Source of the DNA: Pardosa pseudoannulata
Lineage: Eukaryota; Arthropoda; Arachnida; Araneae; Lycosidae
Length of the DNA: 64,000 bases
NCBI GenBank assembly: GCA_032207245.1
Contig: JAGEOH010000200.1
Coordinates: 1-64,000, forward strand
Direction: 5' to 3'
Shown: positions 37,370 through 52,698 of the stretch, one piece after another
Layout of the letters: each line of letters begins with the position of its first letter
Numbering within the stretch: position 1 is the stretch's first letter
Translations under genes and position numbers: made by a program
The notes under the pieces: model-generated
The model's database searches: none
The model's input: only the letters and a program-made list of their open reading frames with translations
Told to the model about the DNA's origin: nothing

Positions 37370-38275
37370 GAGAGCAGTTGGATAAACTTTTCACTTGTAT
37401 TTGGTAGGATTTGTCAGTCAGAAGGCATTTGACAGATTGTGGAAATTGTGTGTGATAGGGAAAACAGAAGCACAATAGACAGGAACTCAGGCCTGTAAAG
37501 ACTGAAAAGTGTTATGTCAAAAATTGGAACTAATCTAAAGATAGTGGTAATGGGCACAGTCAAGGTTTCAAACTTGCCACAACAAGAAAATCTCAGGACC
37601 GTTATTTAGCAATGATTGCTTAAAGAAACAAGCAACTGACGTCAATTCCGATTGCAAGGAAATTCACTTCAGTAACAGGAACTCGACTAAAACGATTTAC
37701 TGAGATTAACAAGTTGCATGAGAGAAGGTTGTATATACGGAAACCCACGATTATTATTCTACTAACTCTCTAACTGGGAATATCACACACTAGAGCCGAA
37801 TTCTCTTTATGAATGAATCCCGATTTTATTTGGATAGTGATTCCAGACGTGGTACAATATGAAGGGAATAAAACACGCACGCAATGAATCAACATACATT
37901 TGTGAAAGGCATCGTTACAATTGAATTTATGGTTTAGGCTATCATCATTTTAAATGGCTCACTGGCCTACACATTTTACCAATGCAGTTGAGTAGGCTGA
38001 AACATACAGGGATGAGGTTCATGATCCTCATGTCAAGTTTCCAGTTGCATAGGTGTACAATCGGTAATAACATCCTCTTAATAAATGATAATATGCATCT
38101 TCATTGTGTTGACCTAGTAAAGAATTATCTTAATGGAAGTAGAATTCAATATAATGGAGATACCCCTTTTATTCTGTTGATTTAAATTCGGTGGAACGCG
38201 CTTAGGACACAATTATATCTAGGCAACCCAAAGCTTGCATTTGGCTTGAGTGATCACATACCTTATAAATTTTTT
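37370..38275 (+). pseudogene. Degraded Tc1-like transposase
   Basis: Conceptual translation with several stops and frameshifts follows a Tc1-like transposase. ERHRYN with GLGYHHF matches the region after the first catalytic Asp. LINDNMHLHCVDLVKNYL matches the second-Asp region (DDNAHPHRA in active relatives). The Glu motif is ruined (FILLI*IRWNAL where PDLNPIEHAW is expected). Much older than the element at 7,523; no inverted ends were found. Confidence 0.75.
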
Positions 38276-38280
38276 CCTGT

Positions 38281-38885
38281 ATGACTCTAAAGATTATAAC
38301 AGTAAAATTTCCATATATGACCTCATATCCCATACTGCTGTATTTTTATTTAAATTTGTATGGTGTTTTTTTTTTTTCAGAAATAGTCATTTCTGCATTC
38401 TTAATATTTGCCAGGCATAACAAAATAAAGATCCTGAGCAAGTTTCATGCTCTTATCTGTAGAAGTATTCAAGTTAAAAGAGCTTTTATAACAGTTCTTT
38501 CAATTTTTCTTGCCAGCACACTATAAATTAAAATAGAAATGGGGAAATTTTCACAATAACTTTCTTAACAATTTTCAAAAATTTCATCTTGACAATTTGT
38601 GAACCTCTTTAAATTTTTGGCTCTTTTTTGAAAGCATTAAAAATATTTTGGTGATGAATATTTCTTTTAAATGTATTTATTTATTTATTTTATATGCATT
38701 TCTTTTTCTTCAATGTTTTTTTTTTCATTTTCCTGAAAGAATTTTGTAATAGGCTATTTTTCTGCCCTATCTAGTTTCACCCCGTGGATTCATCATTGGT
38801 TAAGAACACTCTATTTGAGAAAGTTGTGAGCGTTTGACACAAGGGAAGTAATGGCCCATTGATCCCAATACCTAGTCGTTATTCG
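38281..38885. other. Upstream region of the FAM20 gene
   Basis: AT-rich sequence with no clear TATA box or initiator placed at a usable distance. The last 130 bp before the ATG are GC-richer and probably 5' UTR. Confidence 0.4.
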
Positions 38886-38889
38886 GACA

Positions 38890-39038
38890 ATGCGACTATT
38901 CTGTGACATGAAATTGAAACAAAGAGTAGTGGTCACAGCTGCCGTCTTTCTGCTGTCACTAACTGGCTTCGCCTACTATTTCATGCCACTTGACATCCTC
39001 AAAAGCAACCACACAGACTATGAATACAAGAAGCAGCG
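38890..39038 (+). CDS. FAM20C: FAM20 exon 1: signal anchor
   Basis: The ATG at 38,890 starts [12 protein letters not shown] followed by a hydrophobic stretch [19 protein letters not shown], a type II signal anchor. An N-glycosylation sequon (NHT) follows at residue 40. It ends CAGCG before gtcaga, leaving two bases of a codon. A second in-frame ATG lies at codon 7. The donor is not a strong consensus; it is chosen because the phase fits exon 2. Confidence 0.6.
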
Positions 39039-42000
39039 GTCAGAATTACTTTTATTTCATTTGAATCATTATTTAGTGTATTGTAATTCCTGTGCTTTGT
39101 TCCAATCAAATTTTTTCGTTGTGACTGTTCATTCACTTGTTTAATTCAAATTTCAAGGGGAATGCAAAACATTTCGAATTATTTAATTTTACTACAACTA
39201 TTTATCTTATACACTAACTCGAAAGAAAATAGACTGACGAAAATATAAAATGCCAGTATTTTTATTATTTAAAAAATTGTAATTTTCATATGTTTCTACA
39301 ATCCTTCATTGTAATTGTTTAACAATTGTTTTAAATTGACAACCTCTGTCTCCTTCCATCTAGGTTTAGAGAAGTAGTTCATTGTTTATTGGCCGATATT
39401 ATTGTGTTACCTGGGTGTTTATGAAAAATATAATAAATTTGAAATTATTTGTGGTAAATTTTGGTATGCCTGTTTCTTAACACAAATAAGATCATAAGAA
39501 GTTTTAAATTTATAAAAAAAATGGTAGAGATAAAACAGCAAATTATGTAGGATGCTACCTCGTGAAATATTTTTAAAGAATTTTTAAAATGCATGCTGGT
39601 CAGAGGGACTTTATTTTTTCCATGAGTTAACATCGATCTAGAGGAATCCAATACAGACAGTTCCTAAGAATATATTTAGTGAATAGTTCACTAACTTTAT
39701 CAGTGTTAAAAGCATGCTTCAACTCCCGCTTTCCAAAGAAGTTTTTGAGACTTGTGCCACCACCCGCACACGAAAAAAAAATAAATGTATTTTGGTATTC
39801 CCGTATAAAAAATAGTCGGGAATCATTTGTTAGTTTTAAATAACATTTATTTATCGGCAAGGATTGTGTGTGGTTTTTAATCATAGCACGCAAGTGGCTC
39901 AATTTCTAGGATAGCTGATGGAATAAATAACATTCAAATTTGCTAAATGCAACTTTTTTATATATATAAAAAAAAAACATTTTCCTGAAAATGTGAAAAA
40001 TTGTCTGTTTCTCTTCGTGTCAGGTTGTTTTCATAAACCTGGGTTAGTTTTTAATAAATACTAGTTCACATATTAAAACGAGATGGATTTGCAATCTATT
40101 AAATCCTTAAAGTAATTATTATTAAAATAGTATCAGAAATGATAATTAAAAAAGCCAAACAGATTTGTCATAAGGGGTAAATTGTATTTTTTAATGTATA
40201 ACTTTGATACCAACTGATACTGTCTCACTATCTGTTTATTCAGTATTGTTACCAGTTGAAAAGAAATGAAGTAAAAATCTATAATCATCAGATATCAATG
40301 TGAAATCAAACACTACGGGGATTTTTGTTATATTTATTTGGTAGGATATTCATTTTAATACACTTTAAAAAATATATGATAGATAGACTTTGATTTCTAG
40401 TCCATTCTAAAGAATAGTCATAGAAACTTAATAAGTTTCTGTGCATTGTTATGAGCATCCTGGGAATCAATTCTGGTACGACCACCATCGACCCTCCTTA
40501 AAGGGAGGGAAATAATATATTATAGGGTCAAAATTTACATTCATATTATAAATATGAAATATATGATTAGATTTAGAAAACGATATCTCTCTTCAGAACG
40601 AGATTCATCCTAAATAGAAGCTTTATACGTATCTTTCAAGCAGGCACAGTAAGAAAGTGTTTCCCTTACATACTCATATCCGGTCGTCCATTTAATTTTT
40701 TCAACTTAATTTATACCATTATATTTCTCTTGGCAAACGACATCTGTTCTATCCATTTCGTAAGCTATTGATATATTTTGCGAATTATAAGGAAAAAACA
40801 CCTAAAAATGTTTAAAAATAATCTTTAAAAATAAACTTGCATATATTTCCCAATATAGGAGCTATTTTTCCAAACACGTCTCATAATCATTACTAATAGT
40901 CAGAAAAATGTTATTCGATGGCTACAAATCTTTTTCGACTATCTATGATACAAAGTTAACAATAAGAATGATTCTTCTTTTTTGTTCCCTATGAGTATAA
41001 ACCCTGGAAACTTCAACAGAAAGTGGGATTTTAAGTTTTCTTTATAGAAAGCTTAAACTCGCTCATAAGTTTCAGTGTTTCTTTGCATGAACAAAGTAAT
41101 AGAGCAAATCGCCACGTATGTCTTATAAATTGAAGCAAATGAATCCACTCAACTCCCTTAGGTGAATTGGACCGCAGAAAAGAGGTCGAGAATGTGTTCT
41201 TTTAAAGAAAACAGAAACTAACTAGTAAATGAGTCATTGTCTGGGAGATTTCTTGGAACAAAGTTGTACGTGCATCAGACATTATTCATTAAAAGGGTTT
41301 AATTTTCCAGTTTTCTTTCCGTGACTCCATTGTCAGTATTAGACTGTGAAGATCCAGTCCCCGGTGTGCAACGCACCTCCTTCCCGGCCCTACTGCAGTA
41401 CCTGGAACCGCCGGAACTCCGGCCGAAGAAGCCTCGTCTAACACTTCGGGAAATCCACGGAATTCCGGACACGTAAGCACACACTTTCATATACAAATAA
41501 AGGGTAAAAGATGCCATTGTGGTGGGATATAGGAACATTTGGAATTTTTTTAAACTCTGTTTTTTGCTCCCTTATCGAAAGTTTCTTCTGCATGTTTTTT
41601 GCCCTACATATGCATGTGTTAATTGTATTATTTTTGCATAAATCACTGTCATTCCTTATTCCTTACTCTTTCTTTCGCAAGAAATACTTTTGCTACTTTT
41701 CTGATCTTCGTTGTTTTTAGCTTTTCTTATTTGTACATTTATTTCACTTTCCGTACGGTACAGCATACCCCTAGTGGATTCATTTTCTCTCAGCTCCGAA
41801 CCACCCAACCAGCCGTTGGAATCCGTAGGCAGCCTTCGACAAAGATAGCTATCTCATAACTGGATATTACAATGAAGGGCGGCTGTGGCACGTCAAATAG
41901 GTTCGGGGTCACCATGTCATTAAACGAAAGACGCCCCCGTCTGTCCGTCTTCAGCTCTCAAGTCAAGCTGCATCCTTCCCTTAGCAGCCTATTGCTTCAG

Positions 42001-45000
42001 GGTCTATTAGACCTGGTGGAGGCAGGGGCAACAACAACCTGCCGTTTTTCTATCGGATATCAACCGAACAGCTTGTCTGCTATTAGGTACATAGAATTCA
42101 ATCGAGATTCATATGTATGGAAATACGTAAAAAGAATTCATATTGACGCATTCATGTGGCAGTATATATGTTGTATTTGCTAATCTCCGAGTCCAGCCAC
42201 TGCTAGACGAGATCTACTAGTTTAGGCAGTATATATGTTTATAGCAACTGAAGCAAGTGAAAACCACGGGTAACAGAGAATGCTTCGTATATGTGGATAG
42301 TATGTCGTTTCCATCTACGAAAATATGAAAACATTACTGCATGCTTTTTGTAGGCTTTTAATAAATACGTGAATAATAATTAATTTTTTATTCAAAGTAA
42401 AATATATATTTATATTAATGTTTGTAAATTCTACCAAAAAAATTAACGTTTTTCATCTTCATTAATCACAGAAAGTTTTATGTATTCATCCAACTCATAC
42501 ATAAATACATACAATGAACACTTTTATGAAACATTTTTAAATTAAAGTAATATTAAACGTTAAGAGAAACAGAAAACACGAATTAAAAATGTTCTCTACT
42601 TTATGGAGAATAATACAAAGCAAAAATTATGTATGATAAAAACGTAAACTATAGAGAGTTGTAAATATGGACAGTACTTATGTAAATGAAATGATATTTC
42701 AACCAGTCTTTAATTAAACTGCTTATTTTGTTTTTAAAACAGCCGGACATATTCGTTTGATTCCCTGATCTATTGGAGCGTTGGTGGCGTATCCATTTAG
42801 GAGTCATAGGACTTTTCATGGCAAGATGGGTGCCATTGCCTTGAGAGGTAGGAAGTCTAAATGACGAGAAGCAGATCACCGCCACCTCCTGAATGATCAC
42901 TTGGGAACCAGAAGCACCGTGCGACCAAGAACTTATTTCACACGCCCATTCATGAACACGGAGGATCTTAGGTCGGCTCAAGCCTCGATCCCGCTACGAG
43001 CTACCGCGGCTACATGATATATTATTTACTTTCGAAGAAAACGTCCGACACTTATTCGCTGATGTATGTACACTGGTCGCAAGATTATTCCGTACACTAT
43101 ATTATTATAAATATTAAATACGTGAAAACATGATAAAAGATTTTATTCAAAAGCACAGGTGTAATGTAAATAATAAATATTAATAAAATATTTTATTTTA
43201 GAAACTAAATGAAATAATCACTTTACCTGGATTATGCAAATTTTAAATGAAGAATATTTTTGTACGTTATTGATAAAAGTGAATTCAGTGTTAAGAAGTC
43301 AAGTTAATGTTAGTAGTGCTGAGATGAGAAACATGCCCCACGTACCACTAGGTGGTACGTGACAGGTACCTAATAGATTATTTTTATTCACTTACATCAC
43401 TGAAAAAATATTTTTAACTTAGAACCAATCAAAGGCTGATGTAAAAGTAAGAACGTCATTATGACATTTAGTCGGACGGTTTTAGGACCCTTCCACTCTA
43501 GAAGTCCCTGTAGGAGACACTGCAGTTTTCTTGGAAAAGTGCATGAGTGGAATGAGTTAGAAGGAGATTTCCAACTAAACTGTATATTCTTGAATACAGC
43601 TTGGGCTTCCTTAATATAATGGTGATATGCAAAAAAACTGATGTATCGAGCATAGGAGAATGTTCTTTTTTCTCCAGAATGAGAGCACCGATGAATGCTA
43701 TCGTCTTATTTGTTGATTCAGACAACTAAATTTTCTAAACGTAACACTCTAAACATACAAGGCTTCTATACGATACAAAAACTGATTTTTTAAATATATG
43801 TCTCTTAAAACATTTATGTCCATATGAGAATGATGCTCCGATTGTTTTTCCTGATTTCGTTGATGCCTTTTGTCAAAAACATTTTTGTATAACATTTAGA
43901 GTTAACAGTTTTTCGATCCTCTAAAGGAATTGTTGCGACATGTCCTGTAAGGCGGAAGAAAAAAGCAATCATTTTCTTGGAAATGCTTCGTAAACGAACA
44001 ACTTTCTTGGGATTCAGTTCATATGGAAACACCCAGACCAATTATAAACTATCTTTTTTATGGTATTTCACTATCAAAAGTTTCACGAAGCAATTCTATG
44101 CATTCTTGTCGAGTGAGTCCTTTCTTAAAATAGTAAAAAAAAAAAATTCCAACGGAAGCCTTCACGAGTTATCTCCATTTTTTCACTCACATGCATCTTT
44201 TAAACATTCACTATAAACAAAATACGAAGACGATTTCTAAGATGCCACTGATTCCAAGATAAAAAAAAAATGCAAATTTTTCAAATATCCTCAAGATAAA
44301 ATTCATTAGCGCCTTCTATTGGTCATTTGTAAAAACTCAAAAGGCGACCTTCGTATTTATGTTCTCGGAGAAATCAAAATTGAACTTCAATAGTCAAGGT
44401 CTCAATAAGATCACCATCAAGCTAATGAAAAATTTAGTTTTGATTGTGTTTTGTCCACAGTAAATTACCTTTTGAGTGGACCCGAAAATCCTGCTTGTCA
44501 GTGAGGTCGTTTGGCTGAGGTATCCAAGACAGGTGAGGCTCCACTCAGTATTTACGTTAACACAACTTGTTAGACTTCATATTTTCACTTGTAGTAGTTT
44601 AATTGCATAATTTTCACTTGTTACATATAGTTTTATTATTGATTGAATGAAATAGGTATGCAACCTTCCTGTCACAAATTTTGAATCCTGAAACAAAGGA
44701 AATTCAACTCTACAGAGTTGAATTTCCTTTGTTTCTCTTAAAGAAATACAACAAATATGGTTTGTTTGTAGTTTCGGCTGAGTCAACACATTCTTCTCTC
44801 TGTTATTTGCATCTCTTCCAGATGGTTTAGCGAATAGCAATTTGTTACTGTTAAAGATAAACATTGACTCGTGTAATTTTGTCCATCACTGAATGTGTAT
44901 GAATACCTATATAGATAGTCTACTGGTATATACAGATGCTTCTTGACTGCAGGGATCATCGGTCCAGCTTGGATTTGTTCCACTTGTCCATCAGCAGCCA

Positions 45001-46237
45001 AGACTTCTACTCCGAAAATGACCCCAACGTGACAATCCTGCTGCACGACATGGCCACAAAGCCCATTATCCACGTCGGTCAGTATTACGACACTTCAATA
45101 CGTATAATAAACTTTTTTTTCATTACCTTTGTTTGATACCAATCAACGGGCTGCTTAGCTTGATGGATATGATGCTTTCAGGATGTTATGCTGAAGCATT
45201 CTCTGAATTTGGATCCTCCTCAAGATTAGGGATTGCTCCTGATTCCGTACTTCTCTCCAACTTGCACATACACACTCATGGGTTTAACCTGGACGTTCTC
45301 TTGATGTACAGAGAGATGTTTAGTGCAGCTGCCAGTCTCGAAATTCGCAACCCGAGATTTTAGCCGTGCAAGTTTAGCCGCTACTAGGCCCTATCAAGTC
45401 CTTACTGCTTTTCTTTAAAAGGACAAAGTCTGTTATAAACTTTTCATACAGAACATTAAAAAAAACTAAGGGTGTAAGAGCTTATCCCCGACGAGGCGCG
45501 TAGTAAAGAGTATACATGCGTATGTATAGGGTAATTATAATTAAAGCCCCACTTTTAAAAGGCTGTAAAGAAAGACACTAGTCATATTATATATGACTTC
45601 ATATTTGAACTTAATATACTGGAAGATGGAAATGGTTGGTTGGTTGGTTGAAATTTAGTGGCGCTAATTCCTCATGGGACAAACAAGACGAAAACCCAAA
45701 AGAAAAACACAATTTTGAAACAATTTTAAAAAACTCAATTTTGATGAAACGTTAAAAAAAAAAAGAAATATGCCCAAAACCAATAGAAAAACGTTTAAAA
45801 ACCAATAAATAGGTCAGATGGAAATGTTATGAAATAAAAAAATGTTCCGAAGTGTATCAGTAGACGGCACTGTAAGCGGCATACCAGGCACATTAAAAGA
45901 CACTCATACGCAAGACACATTGTATGTGTTTAAAACTCATACAATGCGAGACAGGTGGCATTTTTTCCGACAAACAACCAAAACACTCATGCACATTGAA
46001 CCGTACGATTGGTGTACTATGCAAAGCAGGCCAAAACCGTCCTATTTTGAATTAAAATGTGACTTGTAGCCGAATAGACTTTCGTTAATCCGTTTACAAT
46101 ACCATCTATTGATATACTGAAAATTCTTTATGTCATTTCCCCTTCTTCTAGTATATTCAGTTTAAATTTGAAGTCAAATTTGACCAGTGGCTCTTTTTTA
46201 CAACATTTTGAAAGTGGGACTTTAATAATAATACCCC

Positions 46238-46328
<91 letters not shown>

Positions 46329-49300
46329 TCAGAGTGAGTGTATTTTGTTTTTACAAAATAAGAGAAGTAATAATAGCCATCCAGGCGAGCAGTAAGTCCC
46401 ACGAAACTTAGGATCACATTCCACTCTGAATGACAGAAGTCTTTTGTGGTATTCCAGACAATGAACTAACCAATTGTACTGCAAAAGAAGCTAATGAGAA
46501 AGCAGTGCCGTGCGATGGACACCAACAAGTCAGTATAATATTCTCCAGTTATATTTGTTCTCTGTGGCAATGTTACTGGAAACTGCAGGTCAGCCACAAA
46601 CTCAATTTCTTCTAATCTGATTATCTCGTCTGCGCATTAGTCATACACTTCTCAATCATTTCCCTTTTTTTCGAAAAAATCAGTACTTCTGTGTTTTAAT
46701 TGTAACAACATTTTAGCTATCTGTCACATTTTATCGAACACCCTTATTTGAATTATCTTATGATGCTCTTCTTCAAGAAAATCCTCTTGAATTTACATGA
46801 TTTTGTTTGGGAAAGCCCTTTAAACTTTTTCACTTTTTTAAGGTATAATGGGATTTTAAACTGTAATTCAATGTTTTTTAATCCTTGTATGTTTTTACAT
46901 TTTTACAAAGTTTTACTGAGTCTTTTATCACTCTGTTGTAAAAACTTCCCGTGTGCGTATCTCCTTTGTATATACATTGTATTGGCTACTTTGCATTTTA
47001 AATGTTTTAGTACACTGACTGTAGGGTTTTTTACCGTTTGTTTGGCGCAGCATGTACTATTTTGACTTAGGGCCATTAACCCGAAACTCGTTTACTGATT
47101 TGAGTATAGTAGTAAATATCAGTACACTATTTATTTTGAAGATGAACTGCTAACCTAACCTTCACAGTGTGCTTTCTCATATCTCCTTGTTCAAAAGTTG
47201 AGAGTATTTTACCAACTGTAATCATTATAACACTGTCGGTGGATTCTCTTCAATTTTTGGTTTCAACCATTATACTTGGACCATTTTCGAGTTCTCCCAA
47301 ATTTAGCATTTATAGTTTTGATAATTTCCTTCATCTTTTAGCAGTGGGTTACAACTTCTTTTTTTTCATGGTATATACTACCCCACTAACCTCTTTTAAG
47401 CACGTATTTGTGATATGTTAATTGTTCAGAAATTTTTACATAAAATAGTGTTCCAAATACTTCTAAATGCTTTACTGAAAGTATTATATTATAAAACAGT
47501 TTAAAAGGATTTTGGTTTGTCTATGAAGGCAAGCATGATTCCACGTATAAGTAAAATATATTAAAGCTTTAAAACGCAGTGTATCTGGTCATCTAATGTC
47601 ACTTAGCAATCTTTAAGTTACTTTTAAAGTGGTATAATAGTACCTACTGATGTTATTCTGATTTTGGGTGTAATTGTTTATATAACTCCATCCTCAAGAG
47701 GAAGGTATCACCGGGATTTCGGGTGCAGTGGTTCGTCCGTTCAGTGCAAGTCTTTTGATCTCCGAAAATTTCTCATTTTTTAGAACAAAATTATTACACG
47801 TTGTAAGTACGTAAATTTATAATTTTAGTGTTTAGAAATATTTAGCCATCATTTGATTTTTCAAAACCCATACTTTCTTCTTTTAAGGAAAGTGCTGCTT
47901 TTGAAAAATCTTCAATTAAAATTATAAAATATCTGATACCTTCTCTGGAGACTCATCGAAAGAAGCCCACTCGTTTCTATTGACAGATGGAGGCAAAATA
48001 AAATATTTCTGCAAGTAGACTTTTAGTCCAACGCTCCATTCTGTAGTTATAGTCGTGCTGTACATAATAATCAAGAATTAGCTAATTTATTTGACGATGG
48101 AACTGAATTTCCCTTTGTATTTTTCGCAGAGGAGAAATCCGGTGGCACTCAGCTCAAGTTGATCCTTACCTTCCAGGATGGATCGCAAGCGCTCTTCAAG
48201 CCCATGAGGTGAGTATTCTGTGTGCGTCTGTGTCCCAATGTGCTTTCGAATCTTGACTGTGCTTGTCTTGTGCCAATCAGGTTCGACCGCGACCGAGAGA
48301 CCGACCCTAACCACTTCTACTTCGTCGATTTTGAGAGACACGTGAGCGAGATTGCCACCTTCCACCTCGACAGGTAATACAAACATTCTCTGCTCTAATC
48401 CCTTTTGGTCGACTCCTGTCTCATTTCCGTCTTCTTTCAGGCTTCTGGGATTCCGACGCTGTCCACCGGTCGTTGGCCGAAAACTCAATGTCACCACCGA
48501 AATCTACGCCGTGGCAAGTGATAAACTCATTAGTACTTTCTTCGTGTCCCCAGGTAAGTCCTCCTCAAGAAAGTATCGTAGAATAAGTAGGACGTGGCTT
48601 TTTCGGAAACTCATACTGGTCTAAATAGCCATCATGTTGCAAAACAATGACCAAACCAAACGCATCGAGTGAATTTGTTTAGTGACACAAGATATCTACA
48701 GATATAAACAAATACCTTCCGAAAGGACGCTCATATGAAAATTTTAAGTGTGGTGGCTGAGTAGCTATTTTCTATATTCACCAATCAGTTAGGATTTTAA
48801 TAACCTGTGGTAAGTGGTTCAGGGACAGACAAAATCTTAGGTAATGACTATTTCCAAAAATGTGAGCTTGTTAGCATTTTTAATAAGGGCATCAAAGACT
48901 TGTAGCAACAGGCATTACGTTCAATCGTATGTCTCGGTATATATATGTAATAAGACGGACTTCACGATGGGTAGTTGCAGTCATAGCCCATAAAAATGAC
49001 ACCGTTTTAGATAAAGATCTTTATTAAGATAACGTTGGAGGACTGGTTCTCACTTCATCATAGGGACAGGACAAACTGAGGGGTCAGCTAGCATGAAGTT
49101 ATATGTAAAAAGGCCCTTAACACCTGGTCAACATCTGTGGGAAAATCTCTAGACAGATCTGCCTCCGCCAGCCTTTTTGTTTGGAAATTTCCTAAATTGT
49201 CGGCTAGGGAAATGTAGATTCATAATTGGACAGACCCCTTTTCTAAGGGCCCAATGGAGCCGATAACGGCCGGTTTAAGCATCACTCTTATATAATTCCA

Positions 49301-52300
49301 TTTCAAAGAGGAAAGATTGACCCGGTTCGATATTTGTCTAGTGCAAACTCCCATTCCTGGTACTTAACAAGCTAATGGATTATCTTTCTTGGTATCTTAT
49401 TCCATTCCGTTCAAAAAAGTAAAACGACAGAATATAGCAATAAATACAATGCCAAGACAATTAAAGCAGAAATTAAAAGAGCTTGAATACAGACAGCTCT
49501 TTCGGAGCCCTTTTTCCCAGCTGTTACGCAATTGGCTGCTTTGATTATCTTTCTATTCGTGCTTAACGTTTAATATAAAATTTTTAAGACATTCAACATC
49601 GTTATAGCAAATTATCGGATATAACGACAAAAATGTGAGTCTTATCATTTTTGTACAGTTTTATCCTTTATGTAGCTAACTTTCCAAACCTTTGAAATTG
49701 GATATAATTATCTTCAATCATCCATAATTTTTTAACCTTTATTTTGGATTGAAGCATTTTTTTCAGTTGAATAACACTATTTTGTAATTAGTTTCGAAAA
49801 AGAGTGCGTCAAAGCAATAATTTTTTGGACACTCATACAGTGGAGGAAAACGTATAGGAGTCCAGAGTTGAATTGGAAGAGGAAGTTGGTAAAAATTTTT
49901 CAAAATCAGATCACAGAAAACGACTCATTATTTGGTATCAAAACAGCGAGCAAAAAGTACAGGTAAAAAGTCATTTATCTCCCTTTTTAATCACTTTTAA
50001 CTCTTGCGCCGCTCACATTGGCAATGAGTCAATTGAATAGAATTAATTTTAGGCAATATCTCTCCTTAAAGGTCATTTCTATAAACTTTAACCATTACCA
50101 TTTTTCATTGTACATAACTATTGAATATTATTAAATATCGATGAGTTATGCCTTTTTCCTAGGGTTCCGAAAGAGCCAACCACCAGATCTAACAAACAAC
50201 ATGTTCTGAAGTTGGCTCTAAATTCTACTCTCTTGAATCCCGTTTCTGTTTCAGCTGGCAACATATGCTTTCACGGGACGTGTTCTTCGTACTGCGACAC
50301 GGGCCATGCCATCTGTGGTCGGCCGGACAACCTGGAGGGTAGCCTGGCCGCTTACCTTCCGCCACCTAGTCTGAGCGACCGAATGGCATGGACGCACCCA
50401 TGGCGGCGCTCCTATCACAAGCGACGGAAGGCCAACTTCGAAATGAACCCTCGCCACTGTAACAACGTCCGGGCCCGAGGATACTACCCCATGCGTCTCG
50501 CCGGCATCATCGATGCAGCCATCCTCGATTTTTTCATAGGTGACAATAGAGAATACACATGTATATGAATTTTTCCAATTTTTCTTTCCTTGTACAAAGT
50601 ATTAGATTCACTTTCCTCTTCTGTTCGACTTATTTCGCTTTTGTGTTTGACACCTTTATCATTAATTGTTAATTCATACATGAGATAGCAAGCAATATTG
50701 AACTTGATTTTTACTTGTAATTGACGATACCAGACAACATCTGATGCATATAACAGTATTTTCCACCTGGTATTCACGTTAGTGTCAGTTTCAATTAGTT
50801 TGAGGCAAGTCAACTTCATCTTTCTACTCTTTAGATATGCATGTTCAAGTTTTTGCTCAAAATTATACAAAAATAGCTGTTGTGCTTGCTGTCGTGGAGT
50901 ACTAGTTGTCAGTTTGTTGCTGCTGTATGTCTTCGGATGGGTCAGAGTAAGAACTGACTTTCTCCATAATAAAATTATCCGAATGATTGCCGAATAGGTA
51001 GGCCGCTGATAGGTTCGTGCTGATGCTATGGATTTTCTTAGCAGGTTTCATTAGCCCTCGTGTAGCAAAACAGTATACCTCCAAACCAAACCAAAATAAA
51101 AGGATAATAATTGTTTGGGTGAAAGGCCTCTCTGGTATTGTACGAACTGAATTGGCATACGTTATGGTTAGAGAGTCAGAAATGAACTATAATGATCAAA
51201 TATACTTACCCTGTCTTTTCTCGATATTACATAAAATAATGAATATGAATAATTTAGCCCTTTGGAATTCCAACTCGGACAACTCGCTACGACTGTTTAC
51301 TTATAATGCATATAATTTTGTAAATTTTGACTTCAAATTTAATAATTCAGTATTTTTTTATTTCGTGACGGGTTAGGCAGTTTTTCCAGCTACCTGTATA
51401 AATTTGTGAAGCGGGGATTCCCTCCACAGTCTTTGCAACAGTTTGGGTAATCCAAACCATTATTCTCAGAATAAATATAATTTCTTAAAATCCCATTTTA
51501 GGAAAAAAAGAAGACAGATTTTAATTTTTAGTGGAAGAATTAATACGTGAAAATTTAATTTACAAAACTTAAGAAATGTTTACTATCCTTTAAATGCAAA
51601 CTTTTCATTCTCTCAATAGGTTATTAAATCGCTGTGTGCTTTAGGTTTAGCGTATTTTCTTATAACGCCACTAAGTTTTATATTAATTACTTATATTGAA
51701 CTTCATTCATGTGTCAATTCAAATTTTGCACTCAATTTTAACTGCTTTCCTGGCAAGTTGGAGATTTCAAAATTTGCCCATGGGTTTATTTCTGATAACA
51801 ATACAACATTCAATCATAAAAAAATTAGGTTGAAAAAAAAACCAGTTTGATAAAAGCAAAAGGCTGTTGAGAGTATTTGGGATCCCAAATGTAGGCATTT
51901 CAAACTAGTATCGCCATCTGTTACCAAACGACATAACTAAAAACTAAAATTCAAATTCAAAAGTCAATTGGACAAAGTTTAAAAAAAAAAGTGACTCCTG
52001 GTTCAGAAGAAACATATATGTTTTGTGCTCTTTTAAAATTTTAAAGTGTTTTTATATTTTTAAGAATATTTTAATATTTTTTAAAGAAAATGCTCTCTTT
52101 TTGCTTGTAGTCTACCTTAATTACTAGAAAAGTCATTGTATGCTTTGGTAAAATATTTATGAATATTTTTTAGGAATTCTCTGTCCAATGGTTTATAAAA
52201 TTTTTGACTTAGAATTTTATTCAATTCATATTCTAGTGGTGTGTAACTATGTAAATGTATATGTTTGTATCAGTGTATATAACTAATTAGAGTAGGTCTG

Positions 52301-52698
52301 TCAACTCCTGTCACTTCCGCTGATAGTGGTTATTGCTTTTTGCCTCACCTTTAAGACTACGTCAAGGATGTCGAACCTTTTTCGATGAGCGTGCCAGTTA
52401 AATTACGAATTATTATTATTTACAGGTGTCCAGTGGGCTATTTGTCATATTTCTTTAAAAATCCTCTTTAAACCCCTATAATCTACATAAAAATGTTTCT
52501 TTTTTAGAATTATTCTTTATCCTCTTTCACAATACGAGAATCGCTACTCTAATATAAAGGTTTGAAGTGATATTTATTTAAAAATTCAGTTTTGCATAGT
52601 TTAAAAGCCTTTTATCGTGTCACATTTTGAAACTGTTGTGCTTAGAAAATCCAATTGTCTGAATTAATAAAGAAACGATAGTATCCACCGGTGCTCTC

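Noticed and set aside
38281..38526. An 81-codon open frame upstream of FAM20
   Set aside because: AT-biased, no family features, not linked by splice sites to exon 1.
41790..41845. Possible proline-rich FAM20 exon ([17 protein letters not shown]) after a ctctcag acceptor
   Set aside because: Exons 2 and 3 already join in phase without it, and no usable donor follows.
41872..42183. A 103-codon open frame in FAM20 intron 2
   Set aside because: No recognised domain; likely part of a GC-richer repeat.
44690..44735. A microRNA precursor
   Set aside because: The loop is only two bases; precursor hairpins need a longer loop and normally have mismatched arms.
45842..46069. A 75-codon open frame in FAM20 intron 3
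   Set aside because: No family features and no splice sites in a fitting phase.
49873..49890. GAATTGGAAGAGG as the DNGRG-type catalytic exon of FAM20
   Set aside because: It lies before exon 7, the Asp codon is absent and the upstream sequence does not read as the catalytic loop.
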